Source: Deltaproteobacteria bacterium
GTDB taxonomy: Bacteria > Myxococcota > B64-G9
Assembly: GCA_019307065.1 (NCBI GenBank)
Contig: JAFDKH010000016.1
Coordinates: forward strand, 1 to 46,585
Direction: 5' to 3'
Length of the DNA: 46,585 nucleotides
The position numbers were made by a program, and so were the translations under genes. Numbering within the stretch: the first letter of the stretch is position 1; each line of letters starts with the position of its first letter. The notes beneath the pieces are model-generated. The model saw only the letters and a program-made list of their open reading frames with translations, made no database searches and was not told the DNA's origin. Of the stretch, positions 1 to 8,610 are shown in pieces.

Positions 1-100
1 TCGCACCCATCACCCGCGCTGGACAAGACAAGCCGACCTGCCCGAAGAGGGCCTCGGATTGCGTCTTTTCAGGAATGCAGTCGAGTTTCTTGCAGGGAGT

Positions 101-179
101 GGGGGCAGGTCATGACACTTGGCACTTATTCATCAAGTCCAGCCGAGGAGCTAAGTGTCAAGTGTCATGACCTGACCCC
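101..179. repeat. RAYT/REP-like long inverted repeat (hairpin)
   Basis: A 28-base left arm (101-128) and a 28-base right arm (152-179) are inverted complements with two mismatches, separated by a 23-base loop. The core GTCATGACACTTG/CAAGTGTCATGAC is perfect. The right arm runs into a tandem duplication of TGACCCCAAATT (173-184 and 185-196). Imperfect palindromes with short flanking direct repeats of this kind are typical of REP elements mobilised by REP-associated tyrosine transposases. No transposase gene is visible in the window, so the assignment rests on structure alone. A transcription terminator is less likely because no T-tract follows. Confidence 0.55.
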
Positions 180-190
180 AAATTTGACCC

Positions 191-220
191 CAAATTCAAA
201 TTCAAATTCAAATTCAAATT
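191..220. repeat. Hexanucleotide tandem repeat (CAAATT)x5
   Basis: Five perfect copies of CAAATT run from 191 to 220. They follow directly after the duplicated TGACCCCAAATT and overlap the stop codon (TAA, 219-221 on the minus strand) of the neighbouring minus-strand gene. The array probably arose by slippage at the edge of the REP-like element. It could vary in copy number between strains and could change the extreme C-terminus of the adjacent protein. Confidence 0.8.
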
Positions 221-2552
221 AGATCAACAACTGAAATGTCAGCAAGTGAACTTTCTGATCGACCAGGCCGGTTTCTGCCCGCCATAAGAAGTTGTAGCTC
301 ATCTTGAAACGGTTCGACAGGTAGAACAAATTTAATCCAGCGCCGGCTGCGCGGACAGTTGGCAGCTTTGGCCGGGAAAGTTCTTCGTAACGTCCAACGA
401 CTTGTAAAAAATCAGCCAGTAAGAATGCTCCGGCGGTAACCGACCAGCCCCTGGTCTCCAGCCCGTTTTCGGCCTGCCGGTCGGCAAAGATGTATTCACC
501 CTTGAGATGATAACCGCGGTAGCCCAGGCGCACATCCAGGTTCAGGCCGTGCTGATTTCTGATTACGCCGGTCGCGCTGTCTTCGCGCTGCTTGTCGTAC
601 GAATAGGCGCTTCCCAGGGAGAACTCGAAGTTACTTGGCAGCCACAGGCCGGGGTTGAAATCCAGCCTGACGACTGTCAGCGGGCCAAGGCCGGCACCCT
701 CGGGAAAGCCGTCAAAGGCACCGGCTCGAATTCTGACAGGCACGGCGTAGTGACCAAGGTCGAGGTCATACATCAAGCCGGGTCGCCGGGCGGGCGCCAG
801 GGTTTGGACCACCAGCGGTCTGTCGTTGAAGAAAAGATCTTCCGGATCGGTCAAAATCGAGTCAGAGCAGGGAGTCCTGAAGCGGCCGATCCAGAAATGC
901 CCCAAATACAAAAGATTCGGCGAGACCGGCGAAAAAGATATGGCCGCATCCAGTAAGATAGGCTCGTCACCGTTCAACTCCAGCTCGAGATGCATGTTCA
1001 AGTCGAGCATTTCGGTCACGTAGCCGCGGGCGCGGGCGCGCATGCGCTGAATGGCGAGGCCTTTTTGGTCGCCGCGCCGGCCGCCGACCTGCAGCAGGGC
1101 GCCGACAGTCAGACCGACGCTGTCACTACCGACCCGCACGACCGGGCTGCGCTTGATCGCCTGCGGCTGGTACTGATCGACAATGAAGAAAGATTCCAGA
1201 TCCTTGGGCTGCTCGATTTTAGCAAGTTGTTTAGCCGGCCGCCTGGCCGGGCTCAAGATTTGTTGGCCCGCCCGAAAGGCCGCAGCGACTTGCAGATAAG
1301 GATCAACTCCGGCCGGGGCGTCGACGTAGACTACGCGCTTGTCCCAGATTTCGATGTGCCGAAAGCGGTCACCGCTTTGCCAGCCGACTTCTTGCTGGCT
1401 GCTAAAATCCGGTTGGCCGAATCGCCGGCTGGTTACCAGATCAAGCCCGTCAAAGAAATCGGCGGCGTCAGCAGGAGTGTCCCAGTCAACAACCCAGACA
1501 AGGAGTAGTTCAGCGCTGGCGGTCTTTTCGAAGACGACTGCCCGATCTCCGCCCCAGCCGGCTGCTTTGCGGCCGGCGGCGGCCGGTTTCCAGGATGACA
1601 GCAGCAAGGCTCGAATACCGAACTCGCCCAGGGTGTCTGAGTGAATCCGGGCGTAGCCGTCAGGCGGGAGCGGCAGGTCGTTCAGGTCGGGCAAGCGCGG
1701 CGGGTCGTTAGCCAGAATGTATTTCTCGGGATGCAGCACTTGTTCACTCGAGAGCGGTGGATTCAAGTGGGCCGAATTGATTGCCTCCAGGCCGCCCTTT
1801 TCTTTCAGCGCCAACACGAATGCCGAGCCGTCAAGATAGGGAAACTTGAAGCGTTCCTGTAAAAAAGCCGGAACCTGCGCGCCCATATCGGGTGCGTGAC
1901 GACGTGCAAAGTCGAAAAAACTTTTCGGGTCACTGATCAGTCCGCCGATTCCAAGCTCAAAGCCGATCAGGGTGGCATCGCCCTCGGCCAGGGCAATATG
2001 GGCCAGCTCGGCATCCTGATTGTTTCGGGCAGCCAGTGGTGGCTCGAGGCCGAAATGCTGATCTTGTAAGGTGTGGACCAGTTCGTGAGCCAGAATTTCA
2101 CCGAAGGTCAGATCCCGGCCGAGGATCAATCCGATTGTCTCGATTACTTCACTTCTGACGTAATCACGGCTGACCAGCTCGAGTCTTTTAATGCCGGGTT
2201 TGTAGAGGCCGGCCGGCTGGGAGGTCAGAATTGATTCTGTGGCAGTCAGCGGATCGACACTCAAGGGAATCAAGCCGAGCAAGGAAAGCAGTTTGTGCTG
2301 GCCGGCCGCCTTGCCGGATCGTCGTTTAGATGAAGAGCTGCTTTTGGCGGTGCGGGCCACGTCGGCCATGCCGACCAGCCGGAAATGGACCTGATCGATA
2401 AAGTCCAGGCCGCGCAGCTGGCTTACCCGCCGGCCGGTTTTGAGCAGGGTAGCCTTATTGATTTCACCATAGGCTATGACTTTGTGATGGCAGCCGCCAA
2501 CCATGCACAAAATTGAAATCAAGGCAGCCGTTGTAAGGCGAGATCCTGGCAT
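219..2552 (-). CDS. Lipoprotein zinc-metallopeptidase fused to a porin-like beta-barrel
   Basis: 777 residues. The N-terminus has a hydrophobic signal ending in a lipobox-like VGGC (Cys21), so it is predicted to be an envelope lipoprotein. H156-E157-L-V-H160 is a zinc-binding HExxH helix, and E190 in an AEGDA motif about 30 residues later is a plausible third ligand, as in gluzincin-type peptidases. From about residue 468 to the end the protein looks like a phosphate-selective (OprP/OprO-type) porin. It has a stretch like 'GRFRTPCSDSIL...FFNDRPLVVQTLAPARRPG', then amphipathic, aromatic-rich strands up to the C-terminus. The start lies 3 bases after the stop of the upstream hydrolase gene, so the two are probably co-transcribed. 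The signal, HExxH and barrel-like end are seen directly; the porin assignment is recalled family similarity. Protease activity and barrel insertion are inferred. The combination is unusual because a lipid anchor and a barrel are normally alternatives. Confidence 0.7.
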   Translation of the reverse strand: MPGSRLTTAALISILCMVGGCHHKVIAYGEINKATLLKTGRRVSQLRGLDFIDQVHFRLVGMADVARTAKSSSSSKRRSGKAAGQHKLLSLLGLIPLSVDPLTATESILTSQPAGLYKPGIKRLELVSRDYVRSEVIETIGLILGRDLTFGEILAHELVHTLQDQHFGLEPPLAARNNQDAELAHIALAEGDATLIGFELGIGGLISDPKSFFDFARRHAPDMGAQVPAFLQERFKFPYLDGSAFVLALKEKGGLEAINSAHLNPPLSSEQVLHPEKYILANDPPRLPDLNDLPLPPDGYARIHSDTLGEFGIRALLLSSWKPAAAGRKAAGWGGDRAVVFEKTASAELLLVWVVDWDTPADAADFFDGLDLVTSRRFGQPDFSSQQEVGWQSGDRFRHIEIWDKRVVYVDAPAGVDPYLQVAAAFRAGQQILSPARRPAKQLAKIEQPKDLESFFIVDQYQPQAIKRSPVVRVGSDSVGLTVGALLQVGGRRGDQKGLAIQRMRARARGYVTEMLDLNMHLELELNGDEPILLDAAISFSPVSPNLLYLGHFWIGRFRTPCSDSILTDPEDLFFNDRPLVVQTLAPARRPGLMYDLDLGHYAVPVRIRAGAFDGFPEGAGLGPLTVVRLDFNPGLWLPSNFEFSLGSAYSYDKQREDSATGVIRNQHGLNLDVRLGYRGYHLKGEYIFADRQAENGLETRGWSVTAGAFLLADFLQVVGRYEELSRPKLPTVRAAGAGLNLFYLSNRFKMSYNFLWRAETGLVDQKVHLLTFQLLI

Positions 2553-2555
2553 CTT

Positions 2556-3476
2556 TTACGATTGACCTTGAGCGGCCTCTCGAATGATCTTTGCCAGCCA
2601 CTTGGGTTCTTCGACTTGCACGGCCGCGGCGCTCTGCTCGGCGATTAGAAGTTCTGAGCCAGGGAGCATGCGGTTGAGCTTCTGACCTTGGGCCGGGGTT
2701 GCCAGGCGATCGGCTTGACCGAAGATCAGTTTGAGCGGTACCGGAAATGAAGTCGGGCTGGCTATTAATTTTTGTAAGAACCCGCGACGGTAAAGCGGCG
2801 TACGCGTCTGGGCCAGAATTCTTGCACTCAAGTTTGCGCCGGGCAGGCTGGTCCAGCGCCGGGCCAGTTCGCGGATCTCCTGGCGACAAAAAACGGCCGG
2901 GTCGGCGTATTCGAGCATGCCGATGGCGGTCTGGATCGGTCGCTTGAATCCGTTTTGGGCGCGCCGGGCGACCAGCCAGGGATGAGCCAGCAAGCGACCC
3001 TTGAGCCCGGTCAGGGCCGGTAGATTCACGGCTGGCGCTATGGCGATCAGGGCGCCCAGACAATCGGGATTGCTAAGACCCAGCCACAAACAAGCCAGGC
3101 CGCTTTCGGCATGCGCGACTACAAACGGACGCTCGAGTTCGAGCGCTTCGCAGATGTTTTGGATCAAATCAGCCAGGCGTTCGGGCCGGTAATCGGCCTG
3201 CGGCAGTACTTGATTTGCTTGCGGGTCGATCAGATCGGGCATGATCAGGCGAAAGTTGCCGCTCAACGGTTCGATTAGGTGCCTGAAGGTGTAAGCACTC
3301 GTCCACAGGCCGGGCAGTAACAAAATCGGTTTTCCCTGTCCGGCCTGTCGATAACTTATTTTGATCTGTGGCTGCCCGTCCGGGCCGGAAGGCAAGCTCA
3401 AACTTTGCTCGGGCAGCAGAAAATAAGGATGATTCTCTGCAGGAAGTTCCGGGATAGATTCTTGTTTCTGCCGCAC
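2556..3476 (-). CDS. Alpha/beta-hydrolase-fold protein lacking catalytic Ser and His
   Basis: 306 residues. It starts at GTG, with a GGAGG ribosome-binding site seven bases upstream. The alpha/beta-hydrolase outline is clear: an oxyanion-side segment 'ILLLPGLW' near 51-58, a nucleophile-elbow strand at 117-126, the acid strand 'LKLIFGQADRLATP' with D256, and a C-terminal 'EEP' near 289-291. At the elbow the G-x-S-x-G motif is A121-H122-A123-E124-S125, so the nucleophile position is Ala (codon GCC). The usual histidine, seven residues before the final Pro, is A284. Only the acid remains, so it is probably a pseudo-hydrolase with a binding or scaffold role. No signal peptide is seen, so it is probably cytoplasmic. 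It lies just upstream of the metallopeptidase-porin lipoprotein and may be functionally tied to it. S125 acting as the nucleophile in a shifted register is possible but fits the strand spacing poorly. Confidence 0.75.
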   Translation of the reverse strand: MRQKQESIPELPAENHPYFLLPEQSLSLPSGPDGQPQIKISYRQAGQGKPILLLPGLWTSAYTFRHLIEPLSGNFRLIMPDLIDPQANQVLPQADYRPERLADLIQNICEALELERPFVVAHAESGLACLWLGLSNPDCLGALIAIAPAVNLPALTGLKGRLLAHPWLVARRAQNGFKRPIQTAIGMLEYADPAVFCRQEIRELARRWTSLPGANLSARILAQTRTPLYRRGFLQKLIASPTSFPVPLKLIFGQADRLATPAQGQKLNRMLPGSELLIAEQSAAAVQVEEPKWLAKIIREAAQGQS

Positions 3477-3624
3477 GCTGGTGCCTCCGACTTACACACA
3501 ATGCAACCCATAACATCGCCAGGCTTATGTTTGCAACAGGATCTCTATTATGAGCTTGCTATTTTGCGGCCTTATTTGGTAGGAATTAGGCAATCGATGA
3601 CATTTAACTTAGCTGGAGTCCGAT

Positions 3625-5376
3625 ATGTTACGAGGCAGGCAAAGAGTGATTGTAGGCGCGGTTGCCGTGTTTGTGTTGATTGCAGTAACTGGTTGCGATG
3701 ATACCCGCTTCGTTGGGGTCAAGAGCCAGGTGGATACTTTCTCACAGGATGGTGAAGATATTGTTGATTTCTTCACCCAGGACGGCAGCACCCAGGTCGA
3801 CGCTTTCGAGCAAACCGGTTTCCACCAGATCGACAGTTTCGAGCAGAAGGCTTCGGCCGAAGTCGACATTCTCTGGGTGGTCGACAATTCGGCCTCAATG
3901 GGCGAAGAACAGACCAATCTGGCCAACAACTTTGGAAGCTTCATTGCATTTATCAACAACAGCCTGATTGATTACCACATTGGAGTGATCTCGACCGATA
4001 TGGACAATCCTGATCATTCCGGCAAGTTGCAGGGCAGCCCGCTGGTGATCGATCGCGACACTTTACCCGATCCGCAGACCGCCTTTGCGGCCAACGTTAT
4101 GGTCGGGAGCGCCGGCGGCGGCTACGAAATGGGCGTCTTGGCCGCCCACAACGCATTGACCGAGCCGCTGGCCGGAGTCGGTGGATTCAATGAAGGTTTC
4201 TTGAGGGACACGGCCTCTTTGGCAGTTATTTTTGTAAGCGACGAGGATGATCACTCCTACGGCGGAATTGATTACTACATCCGGTTCTTCAGCTCGCTCA
4301 AAGACGTCGGCAACGAGAACAATGTAATCGTAGCGGCAATTGTCGGCGACACTCCCGACGGCTGTGACGGGGACGGCGGGGCCGCTCGCCCGGGAGAAAT
4401 CTTCCACGAGCTGGTAAACGAACTGGGCGGCACGGCGGCCTCGATTTGCGCCGATGACTTCAGCGTGACTCTCGAACAGCTCGGGCTGACCGTGGCCGGG
4501 TTGACCCGCAAGTTCGTGCTTTCCCGGGAACCCGATCCGGGGACTGTCATAGTCCGGGTCGACGAGGGCTTAGGCTTTGTGGTAAAGCCCGAATGCGAGC
4601 CCAACTGCCTGGCGCCGACTAAGCGCAACTGGCGGGTCGAACTGGCCGAAAAAGCCATTTATTTCGTCGATTATGTCCCCCCGCCCCAGGCTGCCGTCGA
4701 AGTCGAGTATTCCAATGTGGCCACGGTCTTCGAACTGTCGGGGCGCGGCGATCAGAGCACTCTCAAGGTCGTGGTCGATGAAGACGCCGACGGCCCGCTC
4801 GAACCCGAAGAAAAGCAAGAGAACGTCGACTGGTGGTACGATTCGGACAGCAACGCGATCGTTTTTAACAGCAATTATGTGCCGCCCCTGGGCAGTATTA
4901 TCGAAGTTTCCTATTCCGATTTATTGCGCGCTTTCGCGCTCTCTCGCGAAGTCGAGAATGCCGAGACCCTCAGTGTTGAAGTCGATCTGAAAGACGGGGT
5001 TGGTTACCGCTTGATCTTCAAAGACCAGGTTACCGGATGGATGTATCATCTCGACTCCAACAGTGTCCTGTTCCAGGGCAACTACGTGCCGCCCTTTGGC
5101 TCGGAGCTGCGCATAACATATTCAAACCTGTTATGGATATTCCCGCTGTCCCAGGTCCCGGTTAACGGTTCTATGGTGGTTCAACTAGACAGCGACGGCG
5201 ACGGCCCTTTAGAGCCGGTCAAGATAGAAGAAAACGATGATAGTGTTCCGACCCTCGGCTACATTTATTACGACCCGAGTGAGCCGGCGCCCTACAGCAA
5301 CAGTGTATCTTTCGAGAGAATCGATTGGCCCCCGCTGGGAAGCGTAGTTACAGTGCGCTACAATCTTCCCCAGTAG
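3625..5376 (+). CDS. VWA-domain lipoprotein with N-terminal 11-residue repeats and four C-terminal repeats
   Basis: 583 residues with a lipoprotein signal (LIAVTGC). Residues 36-79 are four tandem 11-residue repeats of the form [VI]DxFxQxGxxx, leading directly into the VWA strand 'VDILWVVDNSASMG'. The MIDAS residues are D87, S89 and S91. 'AVIFVSDEDDHS' is a second VWA landmark, so metal-dependent ligand binding outside the inner membrane is likely. From about residue 293 to the end there are four repeats of 68-79 residues. Each has a core of 'F.LSR', then 'W.YD..SNAI.F..NYVPP.GS.I.V.YS', and looks like a beta-sandwich tandem array. GGAG lies seven bases before the ATG. The next gene, a Cys-rich lipoprotein, begins 21 bases after the stop. 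Function is unknown; adhesion or envelope binding is inferred from VWA families. Confidence 0.8.
   Translation: MLRGRQRVIVGAVAVFVLIAVTGCDDTRFVGVKSQVDTFSQDGEDIVDFFTQDGSTQVDAFEQTGFHQIDSFEQKASAEVDILWVVDNSASMGEEQTNLANNFGSFIAFINNSLIDYHIGVISTDMDNPDHSGKLQGSPLVIDRDTLPDPQTAFAANVMVGSAGGGYEMGVLAAHNALTEPLAGVGGFNEGFLRDTASLAVIFVSDEDDHSYGGIDYYIRFFSSLKDVGNENNVIVAAIVGDTPDGCDGDGGAARPGEIFHELVNELGGTAASICADDFSVTLEQLGLTVAGLTRKFVLSREPDPGTVIVRVDEGLGFVVKPECEPNCLAPTKRNWRVELAEKAIYFVDYVPPPQAAVEVEYSNVATVFELSGRGDQSTLKVVVDEDADGPLEPEEKQENVDWWYDSDSNAIVFNSNYVPPLGSIIEVSYSDLLRAFALSREVENAETLSVEVDLKDGVGYRLIFKDQVTGWMYHLDSNSVLFQGNYVPPFGSELRITYSNLLWIFPLSQVPVNGSMVVQLDSDGDGPLEPVKIEENDDSVPTLGYIYYDPSEPAPYSNSVSFERIDWPPLGSVVTVRYNLPQ
3730..3861 (+). 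repeat. Four tandem 33-base (11-residue) coding repeats
   Basis: In frame within the VWA lipoprotein, residues 36-46, 47-57, 58-68 and 69-79 share the pattern hydrophobic-Asp-x-Phe-x-Gln. A fifth Val-Asp starts the VWA strand exactly where the next unit would begin. The DNA copies have diverged, so this is an old protein-level duplication forming a linker between the lipid anchor and the VWA domain. Confidence 0.75.
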
Positions 5377-5397
5377 AAAGTGCCAAGGAGTAATGCC

Positions 5398-6840
5398 ATG
5401 AAAGTATGTTTGCCGACTAGATGGATGCTGCTGCTAAGCTTGACCGCCCTGGTTGTGGGAGCCTGTAAAGGCGACGAAATTTTAGGAGAATGCAGCGATC
5501 ATACTGATTGCACGGATGGCTACTATTGCGGGCCTGATCACCAGTGCCTGTGCCAGACGGATGCCGCCTGTCCAGAGGATCAGTTCTGCAATGCCTCGGG
5601 CTACTGTCAGAATTTTCTGGGTTGCCGGATCGATGCCGACTGCGGCGATCCGGCCAACGTCCGTTGCGAGATCGAATCCACCGGGAAGGGCAATTGTTTG
5701 TGTCGTAACGATTCGGCCTGCCTGCCCGAAGAGTATTGTAACGCTTCGGGCGTCTGTCAGAAAAAAGCCGGCTGCATTCTGGATTCCGATTGCGGCGACG
5801 TGGCCGAATTTTTCTGCCGGATCAACGAACAGACCAGGATTGGTGAATGCTTTTGCAAGGCCGACGCGGCTTGCGAGCAGGGTGAGTTCTGCAATCCGAA
5901 CGGCTACTGCCAGCCGCTAGCCGTGTGCACCACTAACGATGACTGTCCGGCCGGCAAGCTCTGCGATGTGCCTTCCGGCGAATGCCTGTGTGATCACGCT
6001 ACCCAGAGCGGCTGCAAAGCCGATGAAATCTGCAACACTTCGGGTTATTGCCAGCCGCGCCCAGGATGTTACGACAACAGCGATTGCGATGCGGGTGTAA
6101 CATTTTGCGACATAGTCTCCAGGACTTGTATTCCGGTAGGTACCTGCAACTCCGACTTGCAGTGCCCGCTGGGCCAGATTTGCCGGCAGAACGTCTGTAT
6201 TGACGGCTGCAACACTTCCGACGATTGCCCGCTGACCCAGTGCTGTTCGGGCAGCCCCGATTTCCAGTGCGCCGATTGCGACTGCCAGAATGACGATTTC
6301 TGTGAGTTCGCGGAATTTTGCAACAACGAAACCTGCGAGACGGCCTACACCGCCAACACGCCTTACTGCAAACCCTGCGATCACGTTACAGAACAATGCG
6401 GCGATAGTCTCAACCGTTGCCTGATCTATCCTTTTGACGACGATGAGTTTGCCCAGCAACACCCAGATAATCCGGCTGAATATTGTGCAGTCGACTGCTC
6501 GGCCAATGATCGCTGTCCCAAGGGTTTTTCCTGCAATTCGATCATCGTTGTTTCGGGCACTTGCGTCACCAACAACGACTGCCCCTTCGGCGTGCCGTGT
6601 TGGAAAGGCCCCGAAGAGGATCACGGCTACTGCCCCTGTCATGATACCAGTAACCCGTGCCCGATCGATATGTGCGGTTTATTTACCAAGACTTGCATCA
6701 ACAAGGGAATTCCATGCCAGACCGATGCCGACTGCGTAATCGAATGTGAAACAGACCGGCCCGATGAACTGGGGGGCTGTGTAGTCGGCAAGACTTGCGG
6801 GTTGGAAGAGGGAATGCACTGCCCCTATCCGTTTCCTTAG
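5398..6840 (+). CDS. Cys-rich repeat lipoprotein
   Basis: 480 residues from the ATG at 5398, which has AAGGAG seven bases upstream; an in-frame GTG at 5380 has no such site. The signal ends in a lipobox (LVVGAC). The mature protein is built from roughly 55-residue modules with patterns such as 'ACxxxxFCNxxGYCQ' and 'CxxDxDCGD'. It has dozens of paired cysteines and no other catalytic motif. Such EGF/Dickkopf-like 'CxxDxDC' modules are frequent in secreted myxobacterial proteins, where they are disulfide-bonded. It lies 21 bases downstream of the VWA lipoprotein and is probably co-expressed with it, perhaps as a partner at the cell surface. No specific function can be named. Confidence 0.8.
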   Translation: MKVCLPTRWMLLLSLTALVVGACKGDEILGECSDHTDCTDGYYCGPDHQCLCQTDAACPEDQFCNASGYCQNFLGCRIDADCGDPANVRCEIESTGKGNCLCRNDSACLPEEYCNASGVCQKKAGCILDSDCGDVAEFFCRINEQTRIGECFCKADAACEQGEFCNPNGYCQPLAVCTTNDDCPAGKLCDVPSGECLCDHATQSGCKADEICNTSGYCQPRPGCYDNSDCDAGVTFCDIVSRTCIPVGTCNSDLQCPLGQICRQNVCIDGCNTSDDCPLTQCCSGSPDFQCADCDCQNDDFCEFAEFCNNETCETAYTANTPYCKPCDHVTEQCGDSLNRCLIYPFDDDEFAQQHPDNPAEYCAVDCSANDRCPKGFSCNSIIVVSGTCVTNNDCPFGVPCWKGPEEDHGYCPCHDTSNPCPIDMCGLFTKTCINKGIPCQTDADCVIECETDRPDELGGCVVGKTCGLEEGMHCPYPFP

Positions 6841-6924
6841 AACTATCTGTACTTGATCACAGACCACTAGCGGACTATAACTTCCAGACGGATCGGCGAT
6901 CATGATCCTTTGGAGGGTAGAGCC

Positions 6925-8589
6925 ATGTCCGACGAAAAGAAAGAAATCCAAGCCGGTGCCCGGGCCTGGAAAGAAGGAACTCTAGGCCGGGTCATCGAGA
7001 AAAGACCGGAGCGCAAGGAATCGTTCGAAGCCAGTTCGGGCTTCGAGGTCGAGCGTTTGTATTCGCCGGTCGATCAAGCCGGTCAGCCGTATATGCAAAA
7101 GGTAGGGTTCCCGGGCGAGTATCCTTTCACCCGTGGAGTGCAGCCGACCATGTTTCGCGGGCGCTTCTGGACCATGCGTCAGTACGCCGGCTTCGGCACG
7201 GCCCAGGAGACTAACAAGCGTTTTCGCTACTTATTGGACCAGGGCCAGACCGGCCTGTCGGTTGCCTTCGATCTGCCGACTCAGATGGGTTACGACCCCG
7301 ATCACCCCATGTCGCGCGGCGAGGTTGGCAAGGTCGGCGTTTCGATTGCCTCGATCGAGGATATGCGAAAACTTTTCGATCAGATTCCACTCGGTAAAGT
7401 TTCCGTTTCGATGACTATCAATGCGACTGCTGCGGTTTTACTGGCTATGTACATCGCCGTGGCCGAGGAGCAAGGCGTCGAGCCGGCCGGGCTGCGCGGC
7501 ACAATCCAGAACGACCTGCTTAAAGAATACGTGGCCCGCGGAGCATATATATTCCCGCCCCGGCCATCTTTGCGGGTGACCACCGACATATTCTCCTTTT
7601 GCCAAGAAAAGCTGCCCAAGTTCAACACGATTTCCATTTCCGGCTATCATATCAGGGAGGCCGGTTCGACCGCAGCCCAGGAGGTTGCCTTTACGCTGGG
7701 TCACGGGGTCGCCTATGTTCAGGCCGCGATCGATGCCGGGCTGGAGGTCGATGCCTTTGCCGGACGCCTGTCGTTTTTCTTTGGCTGCCACAACAACTTC
7801 TTGGAGGAAGTCGCCAAGTTCCGGGCCGCCCGGCGGTTATGGGCCAGGATAATGAAAGAGCGTTTTGGGGCCAAGAAAGACAAGTCTTGTTCGTTGCGCT
7901 TCCATACCCAGACATGCGGAGTGACCCTGATGGCCCAGCAGCCGGAAAACAATATAGTTCGGGTCGCGATGCAGGCCTTAGCGGCCGTATTGGGCGGGAC
8001 CCAGAGCCTGCATACCAACTCGCGCGACGAGGCCCTTTCCCTGCCGACTGAAGATTCGGTCCGGATTGCCTTAAGGACCCAGCAAGTCATCGCGCACGAG
8101 TCGGGCGTGGCCGACACGGTCGATCCGCTGGGCGGCTCGTATGCCGTCGAGGCCATGACCGATGCGATTGAACAAGAGGCCGAAAAATTGATTGCCAAGA
8201 TCGACGAAATTGGCGGAGCGGTCCGGGCGATCGAAGAAGGCTTCATGCAGCGTGCCATCGGGGACAGCTCATACGAGTACCAGAAGCAAGTCGAAGCAGG
8301 CGAGCAGGTCATCGTCGGTCTCAATAAGTTCCAGATCGAAGAAAAACTGAACTACAAGATTCTCAAAGTCTCGCAGGAAGTCGAGCGTCAGGGCGTCGAA
8401 AAGATACGGGCCCTCAGGCAGAAAAGAAACCAGTCCAAGGCCGACGAAACTCTGCAAGCGGTTGTCAGCCGGGCAAAAGACGGCAATAATCTTATGCCCG
8501 CAATTTTAGAAGCGGTCCGGGCCGAATGCACGACCGGGGAAATCGCGGATGCCCTGCGGGAAGTCTTTGGGACCTACCAGGAGAATTGA
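6925..8589 (+). CDS. mcmA1: Methylmalonyl-CoA mutase, large (catalytic) subunit without the B12-binding domain
   Basis: 554 residues from the ATG at 6925, with GGAGG eight bases upstream; the in-frame TTG at 6910 overlaps that site. It catalyses the adenosylcobalamin-dependent interconversion of methylmalonyl-CoA and succinyl-CoA. The TIM-barrel substrate domain is complete. Tyr87 in RQYAGFG, Arg217 in PSLRV and His242 in ISISGYH match the residues that bind methylmalonyl-CoA in the Propionibacterium enzyme. Isobutyryl-CoA mutases have Phe and Gln at the first two positions. The protein ends where the cobalamin-binding domain (DxHxxG) would begin, so a separate small subunit is required, as in archaea and many deltaproteobacteria; none is in this window. 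The epimerase gene follows after 21 bases. Confidence 0.93.
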   Translation: MSDEKKEIQAGARAWKEGTLGRVIEKRPERKESFEASSGFEVERLYSPVDQAGQPYMQKVGFPGEYPFTRGVQPTMFRGRFWTMRQYAGFGTAQETNKRFRYLLDQGQTGLSVAFDLPTQMGYDPDHPMSRGEVGKVGVSIASIEDMRKLFDQIPLGKVSVSMTINATAAVLLAMYIAVAEEQGVEPAGLRGTIQNDLLKEYVARGAYIFPPRPSLRVTTDIFSFCQEKLPKFNTISISGYHIREAGSTAAQEVAFTLGHGVAYVQAAIDAGLEVDAFAGRLSFFFGCHNNFLEEVAKFRAARRLWARIMKERFGAKKDKSCSLRFHTQTCGVTLMAQQPENNIVRVAMQALAAVLGGTQSLHTNSRDEALSLPTEDSVRIALRTQQVIAHESGVADTVDPLGGSYAVEAMTDAIEQEAEKLIAKIDEIGGAVRAIEEGFMQRAIGDSSYEYQKQVEAGEQVIVGLNKFQIEEKLNYKILKVSQEVERQGVEKIRALRQKRNQSKADETLQAVVSRAKDGNNLMPAILEAVRAECTTGEIADALREVFGTYQEN

Positions 8590-8610
8590 GCATATTTATC
8601 GGAGGAAATA

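Noticed and set aside
2..115. Open frame ending at TGA inside the left hairpin arm (tail '...EEGLGLRLFRNAVEFLAGSG')
   Set aside because: Could be the end of an upstream gene such as a transposase, but it is too short and has no recognisable family motif.
191..220. CRISPR-like array
   Set aside because: Units are only 6 bases with no spacers; it is a simple tandem repeat.
990..1508. 172-residue plus-strand frame
   Set aside because: Antisense shadow of the metallopeptidase-porin gene, with no signal, domain or ribosome-binding site.
5917..6642. 241-residue minus-strand frame
   Set aside because: Antisense to the Cys-rich lipoprotein; the hydrophobic run results from Cys and Asn codons read in reverse.
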